A DNA stretch of 40,750 nt. Origin: Pirellulales bacterium (lineage in GTDB: Bacteria; Planctomycetota; Planctomycetia; Pirellulales; JAEUIK01). A model generated the notes under the pieces. The model searched no databases. It was not told where the DNA came from and saw only the letters and a program-made list of their open reading frames with translations. Each line of letters begins with the position of its first letter. Position 1 is the stretch's first letter. The translations under genes were made by a program, and so were the position numbers. Shown one piece after another: positions 16,916 through 24,427 of this stretch. The stretch covers positions 1 to 40,750 of the forward strand of contig JAIBBY010000046.1 of assembly GCA_019694455.1 (NCBI GenBank), given 5' to 3'.

Positions 16916-17825
16916 AGCGTCGACGTTTAATCCGCTGTAGCTCCTCGATCATCATCATCAATTGCGTGTCGCGACCAAGCGGCGAGAGCAGTCGTTGACG
17001 GCGCAGATCGGCCAGATCGAATTCGGCGACCAACAGGCTCTCGTCGAAATAGGGCGCGCGGGCCAGCACCTCGGAGCTTGGTCCCACCACCATGCTGCCC
17101 CCCCAAAAACAGAGCCCGTCTTCAAAACCGACTCGATGCGCCAAAACCACCGTGGCGCCGAGTGTTTCGGCATAGCAACGGGTAAGCCGGTCGTACGTTT
17201 CGGCGGTCGACACGCGCGGGCCCTCGACACCGCGGGCGGGAGAGTTGGCGATGCAGATCAAAAAATCGATTTCCTCGGCCTGCATGACGGCGATGGCCGA
17301 CAGGTGCCACAGATCTTCGCAGACCAATAGCCCTACTCGGCCCAGTCGCGGTGTATCAAAAGCGCGGAGCCGATCGCCCGGCGCGAAGTAGCGCTTCTCA
17401 TCAAACAATCCGTAAGTGGGCAAGAACACCTTGCGGTGGACATGCACAATTTGGCCGGCCTCGGCGTACAGCGCGGAATTGTAAAAGCGGTCGTGTGGCG
17501 CCTCTTCTACAAAGCCGAGCACCAGCGAGGCATTGCCTGCCGCCTTGACTAGCCGATCTAGCTCGGGCGCATTGGCCGGCAGCGCCACATCGGGCACCAT
17601 ATCGCGAAGGAAATAGCCGGTCAGCGACAATTCGGGAAAAACGATCAGGTCTGCCCGCTCGCGGCGCGCGCGTTCGATTTGCGCCAAATGCAAATCGATG
17701 TTGCGATCACGGTCGCCGAGCGTGGGCGCGATTTGACACAAGGCGACGCGCAACTTGGGTCGTAGCGCACCAGCGGTGGATTGCGGCGCCGGCCGCGATT
17801 CGGGTTGACGACTGGCAATCGACAA
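16905..17825 (-). CDS. Nitrilase-superfamily glutaminase, probable amidotransferase partner of NadE
   Basis: A 306-residue carbon-nitrogen hydrolase. The catalytic triad is visible: E65 in VFPELSLTGYFLRD, K132 in HVHRKVFLPTYGLFDE, and C169 in GLLVCEDLWH. FPELSLTGY and CEDLWH are specific to the glutaminase domain of glutamine-dependent NAD+ synthetases, so it should release ammonia from glutamine for NadE. In most glutamine-dependent enzymes this domain and the synthetase are one chain of roughly 550-680 residues; here they are two overlapping genes. The TTG at 17825 is a weak start and the first 24 residues are low in character, so initiation closer to KLRVALCQIAP is possible. Confidence 0.88.
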   Translation of the reverse strand: MSIASRQPESRPAPQSTAGALRPKLRVALCQIAPTLGDRDRNIDLHLAQIERARRERADLIVFPELSLTGYFLRDMVPDVALPANAPELDRLVKAAGNASLVLGFVEEAPHDRFYNSALYAEAGQIVHVHRKVFLPTYGLFDEKRYFAPGDRLRAFDTPRLGRVGLLVCEDLWHLSAIAVMQAEEIDFLICIANSPARGVEGPRVSTAETYDRLTRCYAETLGATVVLAHRVGFEDGLCFWGGSMVVGPSSEVLARAPYFDESLLVAEFDLADLRRQRLLSPLGRDTQLMMMIEELQRIKRRRYEH

Positions 17826-18061
17826 GGTTCATGCCCTCGCAGCGCTGTGAGACAGGCGTGGTCATCCCATGGGCCGACCGCAAGCGGGCGGCGACCACAG
17901 GGGAATGGCTGCTAGGCTACTCTAACTCGCGCCACGGAAATTCGCCAATCGGGGGGGTATGGCGAGCACTGCTTGCCAACGTCGCGGCGCGGCGGATTGG
18001 CGCGCATACCGCTGCCTGCAAGGCACTTAGCGACAATTGGAACCGCCACTTCTCCGAGCCG

Positions 18062-19078
18062 CTACGCGGCCTTTTTCTTGGCCGGCGCTGCCGCGCTTTC
18101 CGCAGTCTCCGGCTGGAAGAGCTTCACGCAGCGATTGATGGCATCGAACATAAACCGGGCGGCGGTATAGTGGCCGGCGTCGACCCAAACGATTTCCGGT
18201 TCGCCAAACGCCTTCCATAGTGACTCGGTGCAGGCCGGCGGCACGATCTCGTCATGCTTGGCGTTGAACATCACGATCTTGCGCCCCTGCACGTTTTTGC
18301 CATAGGTGCAGGGATCGATTGGCTTGAGCAGAGCAAAAAGTTCCTCGGTGGTCTTGCCCTCGGCCTGCCAGCGGCCGATGATCTTGGCCGCCTCGGGCGA
18401 CTCCAAGCCAATGCGGGCAATGTCTCCGCCGGCCAACATCAGAAAGGCCTTTTTGAATCGCGGTTCGGCAGTGAGCGCCAACGAACCAGTGATGCCGCCC
18501 AAACTGATGCCGGTGATGCCGAGTTGTTCTGGATCGATCTCTGGTTGCGCGGCGAGCCAAGCGGCGCCTTGGCGAATGTCCAGCACGGCCTGTTTGAAGC
18601 CTTTGACCGTCTGCACTGCGTCTTCGGAGATCATTTCGACGCCTGATCCGGGTTGTTCGCGCGGACCGTAATACGGCAACTTGATGAACAGCGCGCCAAC
18701 GCCGTTGGTCGCCAGCGCGCGAGCGACCAGCCGCGATAGCTCGAAGTCACCTCCCAGAATATGCAGCACGATCACGCCTGGATGCTTGCCCTCGCTGAGG
18801 GGACGAAAGTATTCAGCGTGTACCGTGTTGTTGTTGGGATGCGGTGTTTCGACCGGTGAGGGGAAGCGCACATGCGACCATTCCATTTTTTTCGAAGTGC
18901 CGGGAATGATCTCCTGTTCGAACTCGAAATCGTGGGCCGGCATGCAAAAGAAGTCGGGGATGCCTTTTTCGTTCTTGGCGGGCTCATAGTGGGCCTTGCC
19001 GGTGCGATCGACCTTCGCCCAGGCGGTGTGAGCTGACAAAAAAAGCAAAACGAGCGCCAAGGCAAGGTGCTTTCGCAT
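18062..19078 (-). CDS. Exported alpha/beta hydrolase (dienelactone hydrolase-like)
   Basis: A 338-residue protein with a signal peptide (residues 1-21, ending HTAWA). The catalytic triad of an alpha/beta hydrolase is visible: S192 in GITGISLGGITG, D275 in FNAKHDEIVPP, and H302 in DAGHYTAARF. The region HPGVIVLHILGGDFELSR supplies the oxyanion hole. The segment with AEYFRPLSEGKHP is typical of the acetyl-xylan-esterase/dienelactone hydrolase side of the superfamily, and the substrate is unknown. The tail is Ala/Lys-rich (PAKKKAA). It is transcribed divergently from the heptosyltransferase-like gene, with about 195 bases between starts. Confidence 0.85.
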   Translation of the reverse strand: MRKHLALALVLLFLSAHTAWAKVDRTGKAHYEPAKNEKGIPDFFCMPAHDFEFEQEIIPGTSKKMEWSHVRFPSPVETPHPNNNTVHAEYFRPLSEGKHPGVIVLHILGGDFELSRLVARALATNGVGALFIKLPYYGPREQPGSGVEMISEDAVQTVKGFKQAVLDIRQGAAWLAAQPEIDPEQLGITGISLGGITGSLALTAEPRFKKAFLMLAGGDIARIGLESPEAAKIIGRWQAEGKTTEELFALLKPIDPCTYGKNVQGRKIVMFNAKHDEIVPPACTESLWKAFGEPEIVWVDAGHYTAARFMFDAINRCVKLFQPETAESAAAPAKKKAA

Positions 19079-19273
19079 GACGGGTTCCGATGGGCTGGTG
19101 GGGATCGAGGCGGGAGTAAGGCAAACAAGGGGCGAATGGGACCGCCTGAAGTAATACTCCGGCGGCGATCGCCTGGTTTGGCCGCCGGCAGGCTCGTGTT
19201 CCGTTGTTTTGGGCGGCCCGATACGATACCGCTAGATTTTAACCTCGCGGGCAGGCCTAAACCAGCGGACGGC

Positions 19274-20344
19274 ATGGACGCGCGCATACCGCTCGATCAA
19301 CTCAATCCTGGCCGGATTTGCCTCATCAAACCGAGCGCACTGGGGGACGTGGTGCAGTCGCTACCGGTATTGGCTGGGCTGCGGCGGCGCTGGCCCGACG
19401 CGCACATCAGTTGGGTGATCCATCGTGGACTGGCTGGCATCCTGGCGGGACACCCACAGATCGACGAGTTGATACCGTTCGATCGCGCGGCGCGCGGCTG
19501 GCAGCGCATCGGCAGTAGTTGGGGTTTAGCGCGCCGTCTGCGGCAATCGAGGTTCGACCTGACGATCGATTTGCAGGGGCTCTTGCGCACCGGTCTGATG
19601 ACCCTTTCGACTGGGGCCGCGCGGCGGGTGGGGTTTGCCAGCGCGCGTGAGGGGGCGGCCTGGTCCTACACCGACCGCGTTGAGGTGGAGAATCGACTGC
19701 AATCGGCCGTGACTCGCTATTGGCTTGTGGCACAAACATTGGGATGCACGGAGCCAATGCCGCCGGCGGCGCGGTTTGGTCTGACTCCTGCGCTGCGTAC
19801 GTGGGGTGCGGAACAACTAGCCGCGCTGCCGCGCCCGCGATTGGCAATTCATCCTGGCGCGCAATGGGCGACCAAGCGCTGGCCACCAGAACACTTTGCC
19901 GCGCTGGCCGAGCGGGCGCAGCGCGAATTTGGCGCGGGCGTGCTGTTGGTGGGTGGGCCGGGAGAGCGAGCACTTGCGGATCGCATCGCCGCCCGGTTGC
20001 GCGGACCCTTTGTCAATCTGGCGGAGCGGACCAACTTGTTGGAATTGGCGGCGGTGCTCGCTGGCGTTGATGTCGCTTGCTCCGGAGACACCGGTCCCAT
20101 GCACCTGGCGGCGGCGCTCGGCACGCGGGTGGTGGCGGTGTTCACCTGCACCAACCCGGTGTTGGCGGGCCCCTACGGGACAGGGCATCGTGTGGTGGCG
20201 ACGCATGTGCATTGCGCTGCCAGCTACCGGAAAACGTGCCCCACGATGATTTGCATGGAGGAATTGACGCCGCAGCGTGTCTGGCCGGCGCTGGCCGCCA
20301 CGCTGGGCGAAATCGTCGCGCGGCCCTCCGTGCAAGCAGGTTAA
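19274..20344 (+). CDS. Glycosyltransferase family 9 (ADP-heptose:LPS heptosyltransferase-like)
   Basis: A 356-residue soluble GT-B enzyme. The N-terminal motif CLIKPSALGDVVQSLPVLAGLRRRWP and the C-terminal motifs AIHPGAQWATKRWPPEHFAAL, LVGGPGERALADRI and CSGDTGPMHLAAALGTRVVAVF are those of the heptosyltransferase family, which adds heptose to lipopolysaccharide core. The acceptor in a planctomycete is not known from sequence. I chose the ATG at 19274 (MDARIPLDQ), because the frame upstream has no protein-like features and the motif start then falls at the usual position. The stop overlaps the next start as TAATG, so the M28 peptidase is translationally coupled. Confidence 0.9.
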   Translation: MDARIPLDQLNPGRICLIKPSALGDVVQSLPVLAGLRRRWPDAHISWVIHRGLAGILAGHPQIDELIPFDRAARGWQRIGSSWGLARRLRQSRFDLTIDLQGLLRTGLMTLSTGAARRVGFASAREGAAWSYTDRVEVENRLQSAVTRYWLVAQTLGCTEPMPPAARFGLTPALRTWGAEQLAALPRPRLAIHPGAQWATKRWPPEHFAALAERAQREFGAGVLLVGGPGERALADRIAARLRGPFVNLAERTNLLELAAVLAGVDVACSGDTGPMHLAAALGTRVVAVFTCTNPVLAGPYGTGHRVVATHVHCAASYRKTCPTMICMEELTPQRVWPALAATLGEIVARPSVQAG

Positions 20345-21390
20345 TGTCCAATGTCACTTGTAACGACGTGGGCGGTACAATGACTCGTATTCTCTATTTG
20401 TCGCCGGTGGACATGCAGCACACGTCGCGTCGGAAATTGATGATCGCCGGATTCGCGGCGGCGTTATTGGCCCTGGTGGCGGTGGCGGGGGTGATCGTGG
20501 GAGGAGGCAGCGCGGCAAATGCTCCGCGCCGTGGCGCCGCGCGACAGATTCCCTTCGACGGCGCCGCCGCCTACGAGTATCTGAAACAGATTTGCGATCT
20601 GGGACCGCGTCCGAGTGGATCGCAAGGCATGTTGGCGCAACAGGCCCTGCTGGCCAAGCACTTTCAGCAACTTGGGGGACAGGTGCGGATGCAGCGATTT
20701 CGCTATCGGCATCCGCAAACTGGCGCTCCGGTGGACATGGCGAACCTGATTGTTGAATGGCACCCGGAGCGCAAGGATCGGGTGCTCCTGTGCGCTCACT
20801 ACGACACGCGCCCCTTTCCAGATCGTGACCCAGTCAATCCGCAAGGCACATTCCTTGGCGCCAACGACGGCGCCAGCGGGGCCGCGCTATTGATGCAGCT
20901 TGGCAAACAAATGGCGGCGCTGCCGGGACCGGTGGGGGTCGACTTCGTGCTGTTCGACGGTGAAGAATTTGTGCTGAGCGACAACGACCCCTACTTTGTG
21001 GGATCGGAGTGGTTCGCGCGGCAGTATGTCGCCAACCCGCCGGAGCATCGTTACCGGGCGGCGGTGCTGCTGGACATGGTGGGGGACGCGGACTTGCAGA
21101 TATTCCAAGAGCGCAACAGCATGTGGTGGCCCGAGTCGCGCCCGATGGTGGAAGATATTTGGCGCACGGCCGCGCGGCTGGGCGTGCGCGAGTTTGTGGC
21201 CAAGCCAAAGCACGAAGTACGCGACGACCACTTGAAGCTGCACCACGTCGCCAAGATTCCGGCCTGCGACATCATCGACTTCGACTATCCCTACTGGCAC
21301 ACCGAGGCCGACGCGCCGGATCGCTGCTCGGCCGACAGCCTGGCCAAGGTGGGCTATGTGATCCACGAGTGGCTCAAGACGTTGAAGTAG
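20344..21390 (+). CDS. M28 zinc peptidase / glutaminyl cyclase-like, membrane-anchored
   Basis: A protein of up to 348 residues. A hydrophobic segment near residues 32-54 (LMIAGFAAALLALVAVAGVIVG) is an uncleaved anchor or signal peptide. The M28 domain has LLCAHYDTRPF (zinc His-Asp), GANDGASGAA (bridging Asp), FDGEEF (catalytic and zinc Glu), LLDMVGDADL (zinc Asp) and FDYPYWHTEAD (zinc His). The pattern of these motifs, with the insertion after GEEF, resembles glutaminyl-peptide cyclotransferases as much as aminopeptidases, so the reaction is open. The start may be ATG 20344 (overlapping the previous stop, AGCAGG ahead) or ATG 20380. Confidence 0.87.
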   Translation: MSNVTCNDVGGTMTRILYLSPVDMQHTSRRKLMIAGFAAALLALVAVAGVIVGGGSAANAPRRGAARQIPFDGAAAYEYLKQICDLGPRPSGSQGMLAQQALLAKHFQQLGGQVRMQRFRYRHPQTGAPVDMANLIVEWHPERKDRVLLCAHYDTRPFPDRDPVNPQGTFLGANDGASGAALLMQLGKQMAALPGPVGVDFVLFDGEEFVLSDNDPYFVGSEWFARQYVANPPEHRYRAAVLLDMVGDADLQIFQERNSMWWPESRPMVEDIWRTAARLGVREFVAKPKHEVRDDHLKLHHVAKIPACDIIDFDYPYWHTEADAPDRCSADSLAKVGYVIHEWLKTLK

Positions 21391-21503
21391 GCTGCAGATG
21401 ACTCCAGCGATGTCGGTTGAGAATTTGTATCGAGTATCGCGCAGCTCACTCGTGTTCTAGAATCGAGCCTCACGGCTGGTTTTGCTTGTCCCGGGAGCTT
21501 CGC

Positions 21504-22154
21504 ATGGACCCCTTTCGGTTGTCGCTAGCGCTGGCGCCCTTGGCCTGTTATCTGCTCGCCTTGGGCATCATCAACTATTCACGGCGGGCGACCGTGGTCG
21601 CAGGCCCGCGCGACACGCTGGCGCTGGGACTGGCGCTATCTGGGCTGGTGATCGTGGGGCCGATGGAACTGTTCATGCCCCTTTCGGCCACGGCCTTTTT
21701 TGGGCCGCTCGTTTGGTGGTTGCTCTTGGCGTTTTATGGGCTGTGCCTCTTGTTCCTCATGCTCATGGAGCGACCAAGACTGGTGATCTACAACCTCGAC
21801 GGCGACGCCGTGCGTCCGCTTTTGGCGTCGATCGCGGCGCAGATCGATCCCGACGCCCGCTGGGCGGGCGACTCCGTGGCGCTGCCGAGCCTGGGCGTGC
21901 AATTGCGGATTGAGGAAACCCGCCCCATGAAGAGCGCCGTGCTGTTGGCCAATGGCGACGAGCAGAACGTGGCGGGCTGGCGGACGTTGCATGGCGCCAT
22001 GCGGCGGCAACTGGCCTCGGTCGATGTGGAGCGTAATTTGAAGGGGCTGAGCCTGATCAGCTTTTCTGTATTGGCGATGCTCTATGCGCTCTACAGCGCG
22101 GCGCGCGATCCGGCTGCGGTGGCCCAAAATCTAGCGCAATTGTTGAGACTGTAG
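21504..22154 (+). CDS. Integral membrane protein of unknown function
   Basis: A 216-residue protein starting at ATG 21504 with GGGAG upstream. Three hydrophobic segments are near residues 5-24, 38-57 and 63-86, followed by a soluble domain (MERPRLVIYNLDGDAVRPLLASIAAQIDPDARWAGDSVALPSLGVQLRIEE) and a last membrane segment near residues 182-200. I do not recognise the family. The soluble part looks like a small alpha/beta domain. A TAGAAT box at 21458-21463 might be its -10 element, but the -35 region is poor. Confidence 0.72.
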   Translation: MDPFRLSLALAPLACYLLALGIINYSRRATVVAGPRDTLALGLALSGLVIVGPMELFMPLSATAFFGPLVWWLLLAFYGLCLLFLMLMERPRLVIYNLDGDAVRPLLASIAAQIDPDARWAGDSVALPSLGVQLRIEETRPMKSAVLLANGDEQNVAGWRTLHGAMRRQLASVDVERNLKGLSLISFSVLAMLYALYSAARDPAAVAQNLAQLLRL

Positions 22155-22171
22155 CGGCCGTGGGCTACGAT
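22143..22171 (+). promoter_or_regulatory. Sigma70-like promoter of the peroxiredoxin gene
   Basis: TTGAGA (22143-22148, five of six) and TACGAT (22166-22171, four of six) are 17 bases apart. They overlap the last codons of the preceding membrane-protein gene and lie about 76 bases before the peroxiredoxin ATG. Confidence 0.5.
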
Positions 22172-22246
22172 CCGGCGTCGTCGATGCCGCATTGACCATC
22201 GACGCGCGACAGGTACTCGACTTCTTTCCTCAGAGGAGATCGCACC

Positions 22247-22780
22247 ATGAAAAATTACTTGCTTCGTTGCTGTCTGACGTTGTGCGCCGCGCTCGCCGCC
22301 GCCGGCGCGCCGGCCGCAGAACTCCAGCCGGGTGATCCGGCGCCCGACTTCGCTTTGCCAGGAAGCGACGGCAAGACGCACAAGCTGAGCGATCATCTCG
22401 GCAAGGAGGCGGTGGTCATCGCCTGGTTCCCGAAGGCCAAGACGCCCGGCTGCACCTTGGAATGCAAGTCGATGCGCGAAAATGGCGACGCGCTGCGCAA
22501 GTTGGAGGTGGCCTACTACACGGCAAGCTGCGACAAGCCGGAACTGAACAAGGAGTTCGCCGAACAACTCCAGGTCGATTACCCGATCTTGAGCGATCCA
22601 GAAAAAACCGTTGCGGCGGCCTACGGCGTGAGCGACGGCAAGATTCCGTTCGCCAAGCGTTGGACGATCTACATTGGCAAGGACGGCAAGGTTTTGGCCA
22701 TCGACAAGGAAGTGAAGACCAAGACCCACGGCGCCGATGTGGCGGCCAAGCTCAAAGAACTGGGCGTGCCCGAGAAATAG
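22247..22780 (+). CDS. Exported peroxiredoxin (AhpC/TSA, Bcp-like)
   Basis: A 177-residue protein with a signal peptide (residues 1-24, ending GAPAA). The thioredoxin-like domain has GDPAPDFALPGSDGK and AWFPKAKTPGCTLECKSMREN: C69 is the peroxidatic cysteine and C73 a nearby second cysteine, one position closer than the usual CxxxxC resolving pair of E. coli Bcp. The enzyme should reduce hydroperoxides outside the cytoplasm. AGAGGAGA precedes the ATG at good distance. It is a single-gene unit, with its own promoter upstream and a strong terminator downstream. Confidence 0.92.
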   Translation: MKNYLLRCCLTLCAALAAAGAPAAELQPGDPAPDFALPGSDGKTHKLSDHLGKEAVVIAWFPKAKTPGCTLECKSMRENGDALRKLEVAYYTASCDKPELNKEFAEQLQVDYPILSDPEKTVAAAYGVSDGKIPFAKRWTIYIGKDGKVLAIDKEVKTKTHGADVAAKLKELGVPEK

Positions 22781-22811
22781 AGCAAAGGCCGGCGCGCACA
22801 ATCGCCCCACG

Positions 22812-22848
22812 CAGACCCAGGAATTTTATTCCTGGGTCTGTTTATTTT
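22812..22848 (+). terminator. Strong intrinsic terminator of the peroxiredoxin gene
   Basis: A perfect 13-bp stem, CAGACCCAGGAAT (22812-22824) with ATTCCTGGGTCTG (22828-22840) and a TTT loop, is followed on the plus strand by TTTATTTT. The right arm is also the last codons of the convergent minus-strand gene. The minus strand has no U-run after the stem, so it works for the plus strand. Confidence 0.92.
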
Positions 22849-24427
22849 CGAGGGGCGGAGTGTCTTGACCGGCGTCGGTGCTGGGTGTGGTGGTGGGCGA
22901 AGGCGGCTCGTGCTCTCTGAGCACGTCGGCCAGGATGAAGTCCTCCGGAAATTCCTCGTCCAACTCCTTCAGGCAGCGGCGATAGTGCTGCACCACATCG
23001 ACCAGATCGGCGCCGGTCATGCCGTCTTTGATCAGTAGCGCAAAGCGCTCGTTGTCCAACAACTTGCGCCACTGAACGAAGCCGGCCTCGTAGGCGGCGC
23101 GCGCCTTCTCCAGTTCGACCTCGTTTTGCGCTTGTTGCCCCTCAAAGAATAATCGGCGCGCGGCGAGCGCTTCTTCGGTCTGCTCCGCTCGGCAGCGGTT
23201 GAGCCAGTAGACGTAGTTGACGATGTCGCGACTGGTGTTGATGGTCGCCTTGAGATCCTCGTAGCGCATCTGGTCGGCGGCCAGCTTAAGCGCCTGGGCG
23301 CGTGTTTCCGGCGGCGCGTGGGCCGCGATCTCCAGCGGCATTACGCGAATCTTTTGCAGCGCTTGATCGGCCAGTTGATATTGCGTGCCTTCGCGATCCG
23401 AGAACGGCGTGTCGAGCGCCTGGCGTTCTTCTTCCGAGAGCCCAGCGCGTTTTTCAGCTTCGAGTCGTTTTTCAACGCCTGGCGCCAACTCGGCGATTTT
23501 GGCCTTGGCCGTGTCCGATTCACGAACGTAGTCGTCGTACATCGACATGCGGGTGGTCACGCCAGTGACAATTTCGATCGGCTTGTCGCCGTAGCTCAGC
23601 CAATCTTGTTCCGCTCGGCCCCAGGCGGCGCGGGCGGCCTGGTCGAAGGCGCCTTCTTCCTCCATGGTTGCAGCGTAATAGATCTGGCACAGCGGCGCCT
23701 CGGAGAGGTAGATCAACGGGGAGGCGCCTTCCGCTTCTCCCTGCGAGCCGATGCCGCTCTTCATGCGCTTGCCGCCGGTTTCGACCGCCGTCACGGCGCG
23801 CTCGAACCACTCTTTGCCGACCAGCCAGTTGTCGCGCTCGCCCACCGGGCGGGCGCCGTGGAAGTCGTCGTCCTGGCGGAACAGCCGTCGGAACTGCACG
23901 CGCTCGTCCGCGCGGCCGATCTTTTGCGAAACAGTGCGGCCAATTTCGCGCATCAGCGTGGGCTCGTCGCGATTGTATTTGAGCCCTTCCTGTACGAAGT
24001 CGATGCCGCGAATCACCCAGTGATAGCGGTCGTGGTAGTCGTCGAACTCGACAGAGATGTTGTACGAGAGGTTCCAGCCTTGAAAGATCCACACGCGAAT
24101 GAAGTTGGGTTGCAGCTTGGCGATTTGCTCGAGCGTGGCCGACAGACTGGTGAAGTCCTTGACCTTTTGATAATGCAGCACCTTCGACCACAACAGGTTG
24201 ACCGCCACACCGCGCATGCCGAGCGTGGCCAGCTTCATGGTTTCGCTGGCGGGGTCGATTTCGCCCAGGCTGGCCTGACTCAGTCCGGCGCTAGCGCGCT
24301 CTTGAGCGATGCGGCCGCCGGGGCGCTGGCTCGACGCAGGCTGCGCCAACCAGGAGAGCACCGGCAGCAGCAGCATGATGCCAACCAGGTACGCCATTTT
24401 GCGAGCGAATGGAGTGTGCAAGTTCAT
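22826..24427 (-). CDS. Membrane-anchored protein of unknown function in an ABC exporter operon
   Basis: A 533-residue protein. One hydrophobic segment lies at residues 12-29; the rest is helical and probably outside the membrane. The region with MKLATLGMRGVAVNLLWSKV, then LEQIAKLQPNFIRVWIFQGWNLSYNISVEF and DDYHDRYHWVIRGIDFVQEG, looks like TPR-style helical pairs and should be the conserved part. The C-terminal third is charged and ends in a Pro/Thr-rich tail. I do not know its function. The start is ATG 24427, whose bases overlap the permease stop (ATGA), so it is translated with the permease and probably works with the exporter. Its final codons form half of the opposite-strand terminator stem. 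Confidence 0.75.
   Translation of the reverse strand: MNLHTPFARKMAYLVGIMLLLPVLSWLAQPASSQRPGGRIAQERASAGLSQASLGEIDPASETMKLATLGMRGVAVNLLWSKVLHYQKVKDFTSLSATLEQIAKLQPNFIRVWIFQGWNLSYNISVEFDDYHDRYHWVIRGIDFVQEGLKYNRDEPTLMREIGRTVSQKIGRADERVQFRRLFRQDDDFHGARPVGERDNWLVGKEWFERAVTAVETGGKRMKSGIGSQGEAEGASPLIYLSEAPLCQIYYAATMEEEGAFDQAARAAWGRAEQDWLSYGDKPIEIVTGVTTRMSMYDDYVRESDTAKAKIAELAPGVEKRLEAEKRAGLSEEERQALDTPFSDREGTQYQLADQALQKIRVMPLEIAAHAPPETRAQALKLAADQMRYEDLKATINTSRDIVNYVYWLNRCRAEQTEEALAARRLFFEGQQAQNEVELEKARAAYEAGFVQWRKLLDNERFALLIKDGMTGADLVDVVQHYRRCLKELDEEFPEDFILADVLREHEPPSPTTTPSTDAGQDTPPLENKQTQE

Noticed and set aside
15953..16930. 325-codon plus-strand frame over nadE
   Set aside because: Antisense to NAD+ synthetase, no motif.
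18058..18076. Terminator-like hairpin GCCGC-TAC-GCGGC followed by CTTTTT on the plus strand
   Set aside because: No plus-strand gene precedes it. It arises from the Lys/Ala codons and the stop of the minus-strand hydrolase, and for that gene the A-run is on the wrong side.
17831..18220. 129-codon plus-strand frame in the gap before the alpha/beta hydrolase
   Set aside because: Half of it is antisense to the hydrolase and the rest has no character. The roughly 236-base gap itself shows only a G7 run near 17950.
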